From Microbacterium sp. (lineage in GTDB: Bacteria > Actinomycetota > Actinomycetes > Actinomycetales > Microbacteriaceae), in the NCBI RefSeq assembly GCF_026393345.1, contig NZ_JAPLAI010000065.1, forward strand, positions 1 to 60,537: a DNA stretch of 60,537 bases. Direction: 5' to 3'. Position 1 is the stretch's first letter, and every line of letters starts with the position of its first letter. The position numbers and the translations under genes are program-made. This document shows, piece after piece, positions 48,619 through 56,817 of this stretch. Under the pieces are notes generated by a model that saw only the letters and a program-made list of their open reading frames with translations, did no database searches and was not told the DNA's origin.

Positions 48619-49722
48619 ATGACTACTTACAAGGCAAGAGACGCCCAGTTCGACTTTGCGCCGCGACCCGGCCGCATACTGCAGCGTGAGCTCGACGAAC
48701 ACTCGATCAGCCAGGCGCAACTCGCAGCGCGCACGGGGCTGAGCACAAAACACATCAACCTCGTCATCAAGGGCACCGCGCCCCTCTCTCCAGATGTTGC
48801 AGTCACGCTGGAGCAGGTACTTGGGACACCAGCCGAAACGTGGCTGCGCCTAGAGACTGCGTACCAAACCCATCAGGCGCGCGCCGAGAGACGAGACGCG
48901 CTTGCTGGCCTCGTGGGGTGGGCCTCAGACTTCCCTCGGCAGATTCTGATCGAGCGAAATGTAATCGACGCTGCAGACAAGGGGCCGCAGGTCGCGGAAA
49001 AGCTACTCCAGTTCTTCGGCGTCGCGTCCCCAGCCGCATACGACAAGACATGGCTGGAGCCGCAAGCCTCCTACAAGCGCAGTCAACTTCACACGATCGA
49101 TGCGGACCTCACTGCCCTGTGGATCCGTCTGTCCGAGCTTCACTCATCCGCTCTGGTCGAGAACGCACCGGAGTTCGATAGTGAGAAGCTCCGCTCAGCT
49201 GCACACGCCATCCCGAAGCTCACCGTGAAGGAAATCGACACGGCTTTCCTAGAAGCTCAGGCACTGTTGCTTGATGCCGGAGTAGTCCTCGTATTTGTCC
49301 CAGAGATACCAAACACGCGGATCAGTGGTGTGTCGCGGTGGATAAGTGGAACCCCGATGATCGCTGTCACGAGCCGGTACAAATCGCTCGACGGCCTGTG
49401 GTTCACGATCCTTCATGAGATCGCCCACGTCCTGCTCCACCCCAAGCGAAGCACGTTCGTGGACGACGGATTCAAGGCCGACGACAACGCCGATGCGCAA
49501 GAGGTTGCAGCCAACAAGTTTGCCGAGACGCACCTGATACCGCCCGCGTACAAGAAGCTTCTACAGGCAGCGACGACCCCCGCGCAGATAGTTTCACTGG
49601 CCGAGACACTGGGCGTTGCGCCGAGCGTCGTGGCCGGCCAATGGGCCTTCCTAACGAGCACCTGGGGCGGACCGATCGCGAAGTTGCGTGCCAAGGTCGA
49701 TCTTGCAGAGTCGCTGAGTTAA
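48619..49722 (+). CDS. HigA-type HTH protein fused to ImmA/IrrE metallopeptidase
   Basis: 367-aa regulator-protease. Residues 15-85 form a HigA-like XRE domain (PGRILQRELDEHSISQAQLAARTGLSTKHINLVIKG). The C-terminal half has the ImmA/IrrE zinc motif HEIAH (266-270) in FTILHEIAHVLLHPKRS with the downstream NKFAETHLIP segment. ImmA-type peptidases cleave repressors after DNA damage or phage signals. Here the fused protein may repress the toxin gene and release it on a stress cue. It forms a two-gene operon with the HigB-like gene. Confidence 0.85.
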   Translation: MTTYKARDAQFDFAPRPGRILQRELDEHSISQAQLAARTGLSTKHINLVIKGTAPLSPDVAVTLEQVLGTPAETWLRLETAYQTHQARAERRDALAGLVGWASDFPRQILIERNVIDAADKGPQVAEKLLQFFGVASPAAYDKTWLEPQASYKRSQLHTIDADLTALWIRLSELHSSALVENAPEFDSEKLRSAAHAIPKLTVKEIDTAFLEAQALLLDAGVVLVFVPEIPNTRISGVSRWISGTPMIAVTSRYKSLDGLWFTILHEIAHVLLHPKRSTFVDDGFKADDNADAQEVAANKFAETHLIPPAYKKLLQAATTPAQIVSLAETLGVAPSVVAGQWAFLTSTWGGPIAKLRAKVDLAESLS

Positions 49723-49771
49723 GGGCGATTCGGCGATTCGGCCGTCGGGAGTCGCCGGTAGGGTCATCCCC

Positions 49772-50683
49772 GTGCCGACCGCCTGGGAGCCTCTTCATTT
49801 CGTCCGCGGTGCGGCCGAAGCCGACGAACCGATGGGATCGAAGGAGAAGTGGTGGGTCGACTTGCCGATGTTCGGTGAGCGACAGTGGCTGCTCAAGCTG
49901 GCGCGCCTCGACGAGCTCGATGGGACTGTCAGCGGGGAGGATTGGGCCGAGTGGACCGTCCACCAATTCGCGGAACAGCTCGGTGTCCCCAGCGCGACAG
50001 TGCGCCCAGCACTTTTGGAAGGCCGGCGAGCGATCGTGTCCAGGTCGGTGCTTCGGGACCGTCTCGAGTATCTCGATCATGGCAACAGCGTGCTGTCAGC
50101 ACGGTTCGCCGATTACGATCAATCAGTCCAGGGCGAGAACCAGGGCTATACCTTGGCCGCGGTCCGGGATGCCCTCGAGGAGGTTGGGCCACCGGCCGAC
50201 ACGGAGTGGCCAGGAGGTTTCACAGCCTTCGACGTCTGGGCTGGCTATCTCCTCATGGATGCCTGGGTCGCTGGACGCGACCGTCATCACGAGAACTGGG
50301 CGGTCATCCTCCGTGGGGATGAGCGTCGCCTGGCGCCTTCGTTCGACCATGGAAACGCGCTCGGCTTCCAGGAACGGGACGAGCGACGTGTACGAATGTT
50401 GGACGACGAACTCCACTTGATGCGCTGGGTGGAACGCGGGACCAGCCACCACTTCGCGGGAAAGCCCAAACTCACGGAACTCGCCTGGAGCGCGCTTGGC
50501 CTCGCCTCGCCTACGGCTCGCCGCTTCTGGGTCGAACGACTCGACGCGATCTCGCAAGATGCAGTTCATTCCGTCGTCTCACAGGTCCCTCGCGCGATAA
50601 TGTCTGAGGTCACCCATACATTCGTAGTTCGGCTGTTGGCGACGAATCGAAGGAGGTTGCTCGATGGCTACTCAGGCACTTGA
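49772..50683 (+). CDS. HipA-like kinase domain protein (HipT-like)
   Basis: 303-aa protein kinase of the HipA fold lacking HipA's N-terminal subdomain. Visible elements are the ATP Lys in QWLLKLAR (Lys42), the catalytic loop AGRDRHHENWAVI (Asp170, Asn175) and the metal-binding APSFDHGNALG (Asp192). HipA kinases phosphorylate tRNA synthetases or other targets and cause growth arrest. The GTG start has a weak site. The last 20 bases overlap the next gene, which supplies the missing subdomain. No HipB-type antitoxin gene is adjacent. Confidence 0.8.
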   Translation: MPTAWEPLHFVRGAAEADEPMGSKEKWWVDLPMFGERQWLLKLARLDELDGTVSGEDWAEWTVHQFAEQLGVPSATVRPALLEGRRAIVSRSVLRDRLEYLDHGNSVLSARFADYDQSVQGENQGYTLAAVRDALEEVGPPADTEWPGGFTAFDVWAGYLLMDAWVAGRDRHHENWAVILRGDERRLAPSFDHGNALGFQERDERRVRMLDDELHLMRWVERGTSHHFAGKPKLTELAWSALGLASPTARRFWVERLDAISQDAVHSVVSQVPRAIMSEVTHTFVVRLLATNRRRLLDGYSGT

Positions 50684-51389
50684 CCGAGACCAACTCGATC
50701 TCACGGCGAGCCGCAAGACCCTCATCCTGGTCTGGCAGAACCCGGTGTCGAGGCTCTTCGTCAAGGTGGGCCAACTCGACGCACTCCCCTCCGGTCGATT
50801 CGCTTTCCAATACCTCCCGGGTGCGTGGGACGACCCTGCATTCGTCCCACTGCTCGAATACCCTGATCGCGACACTGCCTACGTCTCCGATGAGGTCCCG
50901 GCGTTCTTCGCGAATCGCATTCTCTCCGTCGACCGGCCGCACTACGGTCGCTATCTGAGTTGGCTCGGCATTGAGGATCTCAGCTCGGACGATGTCCCAT
51001 TCGAGGTCTTGGCTCGCACTGGCGGCGGTAGGGCAACCGACACCTTCCACATCGTCGAGCTGCCGCTCGCCAACGCTGATCGGCTCACGAGCCGGTTCTT
51101 CGTTTCAGGCGTTCGGCATTTCGTCGATTCGGATGGCGCCGTCGCGACCCTCCAGAATGGCGCGACGCTCCGCCTCGAGCTAGAAGAAGGCAACGAGGTG
51201 AATCCGAAGGCGGTCCTCGTTAACACCTTCGATGGTCAGAAGTTTGGGTACGTCCCGGACTGGCTCTGCGCAGATGTCCACGCTCGAGTCAAGGACGGCT
51301 GGTCGATCACGGCGATCGCAGAGCGAGTCAACCCGGACGCACCAGCCCACGTTCGTGTGCTCTGCCGCCTCGATGCCTTCCGCGGCTAG
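50664..51389 (+). CDS. HipA N-subdomain-like protein fused to a HIRAN domain
   Basis: 241-aa protein with a strong AAGGAGG site inside the end of the kinase gene. Residues about 20-125 resemble the HipA N-terminal subdomain (SRLFVKVGQLDALPSGRFAFQYLPGAW, PAFFANRILSVDRPHYGRYLSWLGI). Residues about 145-240 form a HIRAN domain (SRFFVSGVRHF, LRLELEEGNEVNPKAVLVNTFDGQKFGYVPDWL), which in helicase-like factors binds DNA 3' ends. In HipBST systems the small HipS protein is the separated N-subdomain and antitoxin. This gene may do the same while sensing damaged or invading DNA. That function is inference. Confidence 0.75.
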   Translation: MATQALDRDQLDLTASRKTLILVWQNPVSRLFVKVGQLDALPSGRFAFQYLPGAWDDPAFVPLLEYPDRDTAYVSDEVPAFFANRILSVDRPHYGRYLSWLGIEDLSSDDVPFEVLARTGGGRATDTFHIVELPLANADRLTSRFFVSGVRHFVDSDGAVATLQNGATLRLELEEGNEVNPKAVLVNTFDGQKFGYVPDWLCADVHARVKDGWSITAIAERVNPDAPAHVRVLCRLDAFRG

Positions 51390-51538
51390 CTGCTGCTCGG
51401 CACGGCCGTCGTGCGCCGCGACTAGGTGGGCGCGGCCGGATAGGTCAGCCCGGTCTCCACTGCGGGCGGTCGGGTCGGAAAGTGTCACGGCAAGGACGCT
51501 CCGATAGCGCAACGCACGCGCGCCTGAGGTGACATCCA

Positions 51539-51563
51539 GTGTCATCCCACCTCGTTCCCGACA
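51539..51563 (-). repeat. Right terminal inverted repeat of the Tn7-like element
   Basis: Read inward from 51563 it begins TGTCGGGAACG and has GATGACAC at positions 18-25, matching the left end at 22 of 25 positions. Its outermost 11 bases face an identical TGTCGGGAACG five bases beyond, forming a perfect inverted repeat around GTCGT. Confidence 0.9.
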
Positions 51564-51568
51564 GTCGT

Positions 51569-51634
51569 TGTCGGGAACGGGCTCTCGTTGCACTTGGCGC
51601 CGTTTGGTTGCACTGGTCGATCTTGTCGTTGCAC
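51569..51634 (+). repeat. Second, distinct transposon end with phased GTTGCAC motifs
   Basis: TGTCGGGAACGGG starts at 51569, identical to the outer 13 bases of the 33097 end. The interior differs: GTTGCAC occurs at 51587, 51607 and 51628, i.e. every 20-21 bp (two helical turns), as expected of a transposase-binding array. It is probably the end of a related element with different TnsB specificity, lying immediately next to the first. Confidence 0.65.
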
Positions 51635-51952
51635 TAAATGCAATGAGACGTCGAGTCGCCGTCCGTCTCTCCGTGGCAGGCCGGGGCTGTTCTGCGCGCG
51701 CTTACGAGCCGCAGCCGGGGTGGTCGCGAGTTGCCGCAGGCTGTCTCCCAGTCGCGTAGGGCCTCGAGGTAGGGGCGGCTCCAGTAAGGGTGAGGAGACG
51801 GGCACGCAGCCTTGACTGCACAGCGCCGATTCGGGCGGCGATGTAATGATTTGGTAAGGACTACCGGGTGGCGGCTGGTAGGGCCGTGTGAGAGGGGGCC
51901 GGTTCGCGGGTCGTGCGAGCCACAGTCGCCCGCGCACCGGTCCCGTGATTCC

Positions 51953-52144
51953 TCACGGGTGTGGGTGGCCGTAGCGGTGAGGATCCGCGTCGAAGGTGTT
52001 TGCGCACCCGACTGAGCAGAAATAGAACGTGGTGCCGTCGTGCTCGCGGCTAGTGGCGGAGGTAGTCGGGTCGATCAGCATTCCGCAGACCGGGTCTGTG
52101 ACGAACTCCGCGTGATCTGTCGCGTCGTCGGTGTGATGTGTCAT
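51953..52144 (-). CDS. YHS domain protein
   Basis: 63-aa metal-binding protein. The YHS signature is clear: VTDPVCGMLIDPTTSATSREHDGTTFYFCSVGCANTFDADPHRYG, with Cys in PVCGM and FCSVGC, plus His-rich ends. YHS proteins beside copper ATPases are thought to handle Cu or Ag. A GAGGAG site precedes the ATG. It ends the minus-strand copper cluster, 39 bases after the ATPase stop. Confidence 0.9.
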   Translation of the reverse strand: MTHHTDDATDHAEFVTDPVCGMLIDPTTSATSREHDGTTFYFCSVGCANTFDADPHRYGHPHP

Positions 52145-52183
52145 GAGATTCTCCTCGGGTTCGGATTGGGTTGGAGGTGACTG

Positions 52184-54685
52184 TCAGGATGCCGGAGTCG
52201 AAGCGGGAGGGGAGGGCAGGCGCAGTCTCTTCAGGAGGAGCGCGTTGCCGGCGACGATGACGCTGGATCCGGACATCGAGATGGCGGCGATCTCGGGGCT
52301 GAGCATGATCCCCAGTGAGGAGACGAACACGCCGGCGGCGATCGGGAGGGCGACGGCGTTGTAGCCGATGGCCCAGCCGAGGTTCTGTCGCATTTTGCGG
52401 ACGGTGCCTTTCCCGATCCGGAGCGCGATCGCGACGTCAAGGGGATCGGAGCGCATCAGGACGACGTCGGCGGTCTCGATGGCCACATCGGTTCCTGCAC
52501 CGATGGCGATACCCAGGTCGGCTTGGGCGAGGGCGGGGGCGTCGTTGACGCCGTCGCCGACCATTGCGACCTTCTTGCCCGCCCGTTGCAGTTCGGCGAT
52601 CTGCGCGGATTTGTCTTCCGGGAGGACTTCGGCGATGACGGTGTCGATGCCCAGCAGTGAGCCGATGCGTTTGGCGGTGGGTTCGTTGTCGCCGGTGAGC
52701 ATGACGACTTCGATGCCGGCCTCGTGCAGGGCGGTGATCGCTGCGGCGGCGGTCTCTCGCGGCGCGTCGGCCAGGGCGATCACCCCCGCTGCCTCGCCAT
52801 CCACGGCGAATGCGATCGCGGTGCGGCCCGTGGAGGCCAGTTCGTGCAGGGCGACCTCGATGGTGCTGATGTCGATGCCCTCGTCGGCCATCAGACGGGT
52901 GTTGCCCATCACCACGCGGCGCCCGTCGACGGTCGCGACGGCGCCGAGCCCGGTCACATTCCGGAATGCAGTGGCGGTGCGGCGAGGGATGTTGCGGGCG
53001 TCGGCGTATGCGACGACCGCTTTGGCGAGCGGATGCTCGGATTCGCGTTCCGCGGCGGCGGCGAGGGAGAGCAGTTCGATGTCGTTCATACCGATCGGCA
53101 GGTAGTCGGTGACCTCGGGTTCGCCCCTAGTCAGTGTGCCGGTCTTGTCGAGGACGACCGTGTCGATGTGCGCGGCGGATTCCAGGGCGCTGGCGTTCTT
53201 GAACAGCACGCCGCGTTTGGCGCCGAGTCCGGTTCCTACCATGATCGCGGTGGGCGTGGCCAGTCCGAGCGCGTCGGGGCAGGTGATCACCACCACAGTG
53301 ATGGCGAACAGGATCGCGGTGGGTACCGGGGAGCCGGTGAGCCACCAGGCCAGGAAGGTGACTGTGCCGCCGATCAGGGCGACCAGGACCAGCCAGAACG
53401 CCGCCCGGTCGGCGAGACGCTGCCCGGGGGCTTTGGAGTTCTGCGCTTCTTGGACGAGCGCGACGATCTGCGCGAGGGCGGTGTCGGCTCCGACCTTGGT
53501 GGCCCGCACCCGCAGGGTCCCTGTGGTGTTGACGGTGGCGCCGATCACCTCAGAGCCGGGAGTCTTGAGGACCGGCAGGCTCTCTCCGGTCACCATGGAT
53601 TCGTCGATCTCAGAGTCGCCCTCTTCGACGGTGCCGTCGGTCGGGATCTTCGCGCCGGGGCGCACCAGCATGAGATCGCCGGGGACGACGTCGGCGGTGG
53701 CGACCTCGACCTCTTCGCGGTCGCGGAGCACGACTGCCCGGGGAGGAGCGAGCTCAAGCAGGGTTCGGATCGCGTCGTTGGCGCCGCCGCGGGCGCGCAT
53801 CTCCACCCAATGGCCGAGCAGAACGAAGGCGGCAAGCACGGTAGCCGCTTCGTAGAACACTTCACCGCCGCCGGTGAGGGTGACCGCCACGCTGTATAGC
53901 CAGCCGGTACCGACACCGACAGCGACCAGCACCATCATGTCCAGGGTTCGGGCACGGAGGGCACGCCAGGCGCCGTCGAAGAAGATCCAAGCGGAGTAGA
54001 AAATCACGGGCAGGGAGAGGACCAGCGAGAACACGTCATCGCGCAGCCCGAACGGTGCAGGAACGGTGAACCCGAACACTTCCCGCCCGATCGGGGACCA
54101 CAAGATGATCGGCACCGACAGCACGGCGGCCACGATGAACCGATTGCGCATGTCGCGGATCATCGACGCCATGGACATGCCCGCGTGGCTTCCGCCGTGC
54201 CCCATCACATCTTGCATGCTGCGGTCTGCCATCTCGTGGCCGCCGTGATCCGGGGTTTGGTGTAGGCCCCGGTCCGCGGCCTTCTCGCCCCGCACAGTGG
54301 CGGGGCTGGTAATCGCTGAATGATCGTGAGCCGGGCTCGCCGCGCCCAGGGGCGGTGAATCGCCGGGCACCGGCACGTGTGGTTCGGTCGGGTGCGGGCT
54401 GTGGTCGGTCTGCGCCGCTTGGGTGGGGTCGTCGGCGGGATCGCAGATGTGCTCGGGGACGGACTGGCCGGCGCAGTGGTAGCCGCACTCGATGATCCAT
54501 TGCCGGAGCTGAGCCTGTGAGGTCAGCTCGGGGTTGTAGGTCACGTTCGCGGTCTGGGAGACCGGGTTCGCCTCGACATCGGTGACACCCGCCTGCCGGA
54601 GCAGGGTGGCCTCGACCGTGGCCTTCGAGGACGCCCAGGACAACCCCTCGACCTCCAACACCACGGTTCGCCTCGCGTTGCTCAT
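52184..54685 (-). CDS. Heavy-metal P1B-type ATPase with His-rich N-terminus and CPD motif
   Basis: 833-aa metal-exporting ATPase. The first 75 residues are HMA-like in fold but have ASSK where CxxC is expected. Residues 80-172 are a His/Asp/Met-rich linker ([22 protein letters not shown]) likely to gather copper. The phosphorylation site is DKTGT (Asp513), with TGES and GDGVNDAP also present. The membrane metal site reads CPD (469-471, [12 protein letters not shown]) in place of CPC or CPH. Overall it resembles CopB-type ATPases, so copper or silver export is likely, but the altered ion site leaves the metal open. Confidence 0.88.
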   Translation of the reverse strand: MSNARRTVVLEVEGLSWASSKATVEATLLRQAGVTDVEANPVSQTANVTYNPELTSQAQLRQWIIECGYHCAGQSVPEHICDPADDPTQAAQTDHSPHPTEPHVPVPGDSPPLGAASPAHDHSAITSPATVRGEKAADRGLHQTPDHGGHEMADRSMQDVMGHGGSHAGMSMASMIRDMRNRFIVAAVLSVPIILWSPIGREVFGFTVPAPFGLRDDVFSLVLSLPVIFYSAWIFFDGAWRALRARTLDMMVLVAVGVGTGWLYSVAVTLTGGGEVFYEAATVLAAFVLLGHWVEMRARGGANDAIRTLLELAPPRAVVLRDREEVEVATADVVPGDLMLVRPGAKIPTDGTVEEGDSEIDESMVTGESLPVLKTPGSEVIGATVNTTGTLRVRATKVGADTALAQIVALVQEAQNSKAPGQRLADRAAFWLVLVALIGGTVTFLAWWLTGSPVPTAILFAITVVVITCPDALGLATPTAIMVGTGLGAKRGVLFKNASALESAAHIDTVVLDKTGTLTRGEPEVTDYLPIGMNDIELLSLAAAAERESEHPLAKAVVAYADARNIPRRTATAFRNVTGLGAVATVDGRRVVMGNTRLMADEGIDISTIEVALHELASTGRTAIAFAVDGEAAGVIALADAPRETAAAAITALHEAGIEVVMLTGDNEPTAKRIGSLLGIDTVIAEVLPEDKSAQIAELQRAGKKVAMVGDGVNDAPALAQADLGIAIGAGTDVAIETADVVLMRSDPLDVAIALRIGKGTVRKMRQNLGWAIGYNAVALPIAAGVFVSSLGIMLSPEIAAISMSGSSVIVAGNALLLKRLRLPSPPASTPAS

Positions 54686-54713
54686 GGTCTTCTCCTCTCA
54701 GTGCGGTAGTGGT

Positions 54714-55595
54714 TCATTCTGAAGCGTTCGTCCTGATGAGAAGCCGCCAGGTGTTTCCGGCGTCAGTGGTGACGCGGACCCCGCCTTCGTCAGCGATCGC
54801 GACAGCGCCGTCGGAGCTGGCGGCGATCGCCGAGGCGACTCCGGTAGCGCGCCCGGCAGTTTTCCAGACGGCCCCTTCCGTCGTGCCGCCGGTCCAGATC
54901 GTGCCGTCCGAATCGACCCCGATGATGCCCTCCTCCACCGTGGGGTCGGCGGTGATGACCAGGAGCGCAGGTGCGTTGGCGACCGTGGTGAAGGTGATGC
55001 CGCCGTCGCGGCTGACCATCAGACCCTCCGGTGTGGTGGCGGTGACCACATCGGCTTTCATCGTGTCTATGCTGATGTCCCGTGCGGTCAGTGGACCGAG
55101 GTCAGTCCAGGTCTGCCCGGAGTCACTACTGGCAGCCAGGACCGCCCGGTCCGAGGGCAGCCCGAGAAGGAAGTCGGGGTCGGCGGGGCTGGCGGCGAGC
55201 ATGTGGAAGTCGGTGACCCCCGCGAGGGCCACTTGCTCCCAGCCCGTCTGGGTATGCCGGACAAGGCCGATGTTCGGCGCGGTGAAGGTGTCGTCCTGGT
55301 TGTCCGGGGCGGGGTGGCCGGAGGCGAGAATCGTGTCCGCCTGGATGGTGAGCCCCATGGCATCAAAGGCGGTCTCTCCGATCAGGGACACCTCGTCGGT
55401 GCTGAGATCGACCCGGTACGCGCCGGTGTGTGCGCCGACCAGCAGCGCCCCCCGCGGGTCGAAAGCGACGTCGTGGACGTGCGGGATGAGATCGAGCGAG
55501 GTCTCACTCTCGGATGCAGCGGTGCACGCGGCGGTGGTCAGGGTGAGCGTCGTGGCGAGGCCGATAGCGGCGAGGGTGCGTGAATGTGTCTTCAT
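54714..55595 (-). CDS. Secreted BNR-repeat lipoprotein (F510_1955-type)
   Basis: 293-aa exported protein. The signal peptide ends in a lipobox (TTAACTAAS, Cys24). The rest is a beta-propeller of sialidase/photosystem-assembly (YCF48)-like repeats with Asp-box motifs (SSDSGQTWTDLG, SRDGGITFTTV, TTDAGNTWRLL). Proteins of this type recur beside actinobacterial copper genes; glycosidase activity is not supported by sequence. A periplasm-side copper or redox role is only suggested by context. Confidence 0.78.
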   Translation of the reverse strand: MKTHSRTLAAIGLATTLTLTTAACTAASESETSLDLIPHVHDVAFDPRGALLVGAHTGAYRVDLSTDEVSLIGETAFDAMGLTIQADTILASGHPAPDNQDDTFTAPNIGLVRHTQTGWEQVALAGVTDFHMLAASPADPDFLLGLPSDRAVLAASSDSGQTWTDLGPLTARDISIDTMKADVVTATTPEGLMVSRDGGITFTTVANAPALLVITADPTVEEGIIGVDSDGTIWTGGTTEGAVWKTAGRATGVASAIAASSDGAVAIADEGGVRVTTDAGNTWRLLIRTNASE

Positions 55596-55651
55596 AGTGG
55601 CGGTCTCCCTATGTGAGGGACCGGCCGTCGGGTGCGGCCGGCCCCTGACGG

Positions 55652-56236
55652 TCAGAGGGTCGCGAGAATGTCCTCCATCGTCGTCATCTCGGTGGTCTGT
55701 GAGGCGATGATGGCCTCTGCCAGGGCGATGACATCGGCGTTCTGACCGTTGTCGACCTCGGTCTGCGCCATGTCGATCGCGCCCTCATGGTGGACGATCA
55801 TCTGCTCCAGGAAGACACGGGATGCCTGTGCACCTGTGGCGTCCTCGAGGGCTTGCATGTCGGTGTCCGACATCATCCCCCCGTGATCCATTGCGTCCAT
55901 GTCACCCATCGGGGTGCCCCAGTCAGCAAGCCAGGACTCCATCAGCTCGATCTCCGGACCTTGCGCGGCCTTGATCTGCTCCGCCATGGTGATAACGCGC
56001 TCGTCGATGCCGTCCTTGCCGAGGATCATGTCGGCCATCTCAACGGCTTGTTCGTGGTGCGGGATCATCATCATCGTGAACTGCATATCGGCGTTGTTCA
56101 CGTCGGCAGCGGGGGATGCCGATGAGCCCATTCCGGGCATGTTGCCCGGTCCGCCAGTGGTGGTGCCGGCGCAGCCGGCGAGGGCAAGCAGCGCGGTCAG
56201 GGTGATCGCGGCGGTCGCCGCGGCACGGTTCTTCAT
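55652..56236 (-). CDS. DUF305 lipoprotein, copper-associated
   Basis: 194-aa lipoprotein (lipobox ALAGCAG, Cys22). It contains two DUF305 half-repeats, each with a double His: MMMIPHHEQAVEMADM and MIVHHEGAIDMAQTEV. A Met/Asp-rich linker (GTPMGDMDAMDHGGMMSD) joins them. The His and Met pattern points to extracytoplasmic Cu binding. The ATG at 56236 has GAGGAG upstream. Confidence 0.88.
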   Translation of the reverse strand: MKNRAAATAAITLTALLALAGCAGTTTGGPGNMPGMGSSASPAADVNNADMQFTMMMIPHHEQAVEMADMILGKDGIDERVITMAEQIKAAQGPEIELMESWLADWGTPMGDMDAMDHGGMMSDTDMQALEDATGAQASRVFLEQMIVHHEGAIDMAQTEVDNGQNADVIALAEAIIASQTTEMTTMEDILATL

Positions 56237-56325
56237 GTGGTTCTCCTCAGTCGTCTGTGTGGCGCGCACGATCGGTGTGATCGCGCGCGAAAGCTCCGCT
56301 GCCCTGACGGGTCAGCGAGCTGCCA

Positions 56326-56745
56326 TCACGTACGACTGACGCAGAGAACGAGAAGAGAGGGTGGTCGAGACAGCGCTCCCCGGCCGGCGACCATGAGGGG
56401 TCCGGCCCGGCGGAGGGGGGCGACCCAGGTGAGACCTGTTCGGGGCAACAAGAACAGAACCGACACCACAAGGAGGGCTAGCACGCACGCCATCGCGAGC
56501 ATGGCTTCATGCCCGCCGCAGTCTGCGCAACCTTCCTCGACGGGTTGTATGGCATCACCGTGCGCAGTGTCCATTTCGTGCATGGACACGGCTGTGACCG
56601 CCGGGGTCGTGTGAGAGGTGACACTGCTCATCGCATGCATCGCGAGCAGCCCGATGATGAGCGCGGCGGTGAGGGCGATGAGTAGCAGCACAGAACGGCC
56701 CAGCCCGTATGGGCTGCGGCGCAGATGCTGCGCGAGAGCGATCAT
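56326..56745 (-). CDS. DUF6153-like small membrane protein
   Basis: 139 aa with two membrane helices (VLLLIALTAALIIGLLAMHAM; AMLAMACVLALLVVSVLFLL) flanking an external loop that contains HEMDTAHGDA and EEGCADCGGHEAM, likely metal ligands. DUF6153-type proteins accompany DUF305 genes in actinobacterial copper clusters. A very strong site (GGAAGGAGGTGA) precedes the ATG, implying high expression. Confidence 0.78.
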   Translation of the reverse strand: MIALAQHLRRSPYGLGRSVLLLIALTAALIIGLLAMHAMSSVTSHTTPAVTAVSMHEMDTAHGDAIQPVEEGCADCGGHEAMLAMACVLALLVVSVLFLLPRTGLTWVAPLRRAGPLMVAGRGALSRPPSLLVLCVSRT

Positions 56746-56817
56746 CGAGATCTCACCTCCTTCCCTTCAGGGTAATTGTCCCTGTTGGCCAGCATGGAAC
56801 CGCCCGGCCATCAGGTC

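Larger units (their letters stand above)
33097..51563. mobile_element. Tn7-like transposon with defence cargo (18,467 bp)
   Basis: The left end begins TGTCGGGAACG with GATGACAC at positions 18-25. The right end, read inward, begins with the same 11 bases and again has GATGACAC at 18-25 (22 of 25 positions identical). Inside both ends is TGACATC(G/C)AGTGTCA, at 33157-33171 and 51530-51544, suggesting transposase-binding sites. Genes for TnsA-, TnsB-, TnsC- and TniQ-like proteins lie next to the left end in overlapping order; all else is cargo. The string GGATGCGG, frequent in flanking chromosome, is rare inside. Flanking 5-mers are TCGGC on the left and GTCGT on the right, so no clean target duplication is visible. 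Confidence 0.9.
51390..51952. other. Non-coding stretch holding the element's right end and a second transposon end
   Basis: No convincing gene on either strand. Contents: subterminal TnsB-type motifs (AGTGTCACGG near 51481; TGACATCCAGTGTCA at 51530-51544), the right terminal repeat (51539-51563), a 5-bp spacer, a second transposon-type end with three GTTGCAC motifs (51569-51634), and about 300 bp of unremarkable GC-rich DNA before the YHS gene. Confidence 0.8.

Noticed and set aside
33097..51563. A CRISPR-associated transposon
   Set aside because: No Cas gene, repeat array or guide-like element is found. The selector protein has zinc repeats instead.
51569..51950. A gene between the second transposon end and the YHS gene
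   Set aside because: Open frames are short and compositionally random, and none has a plausible start.
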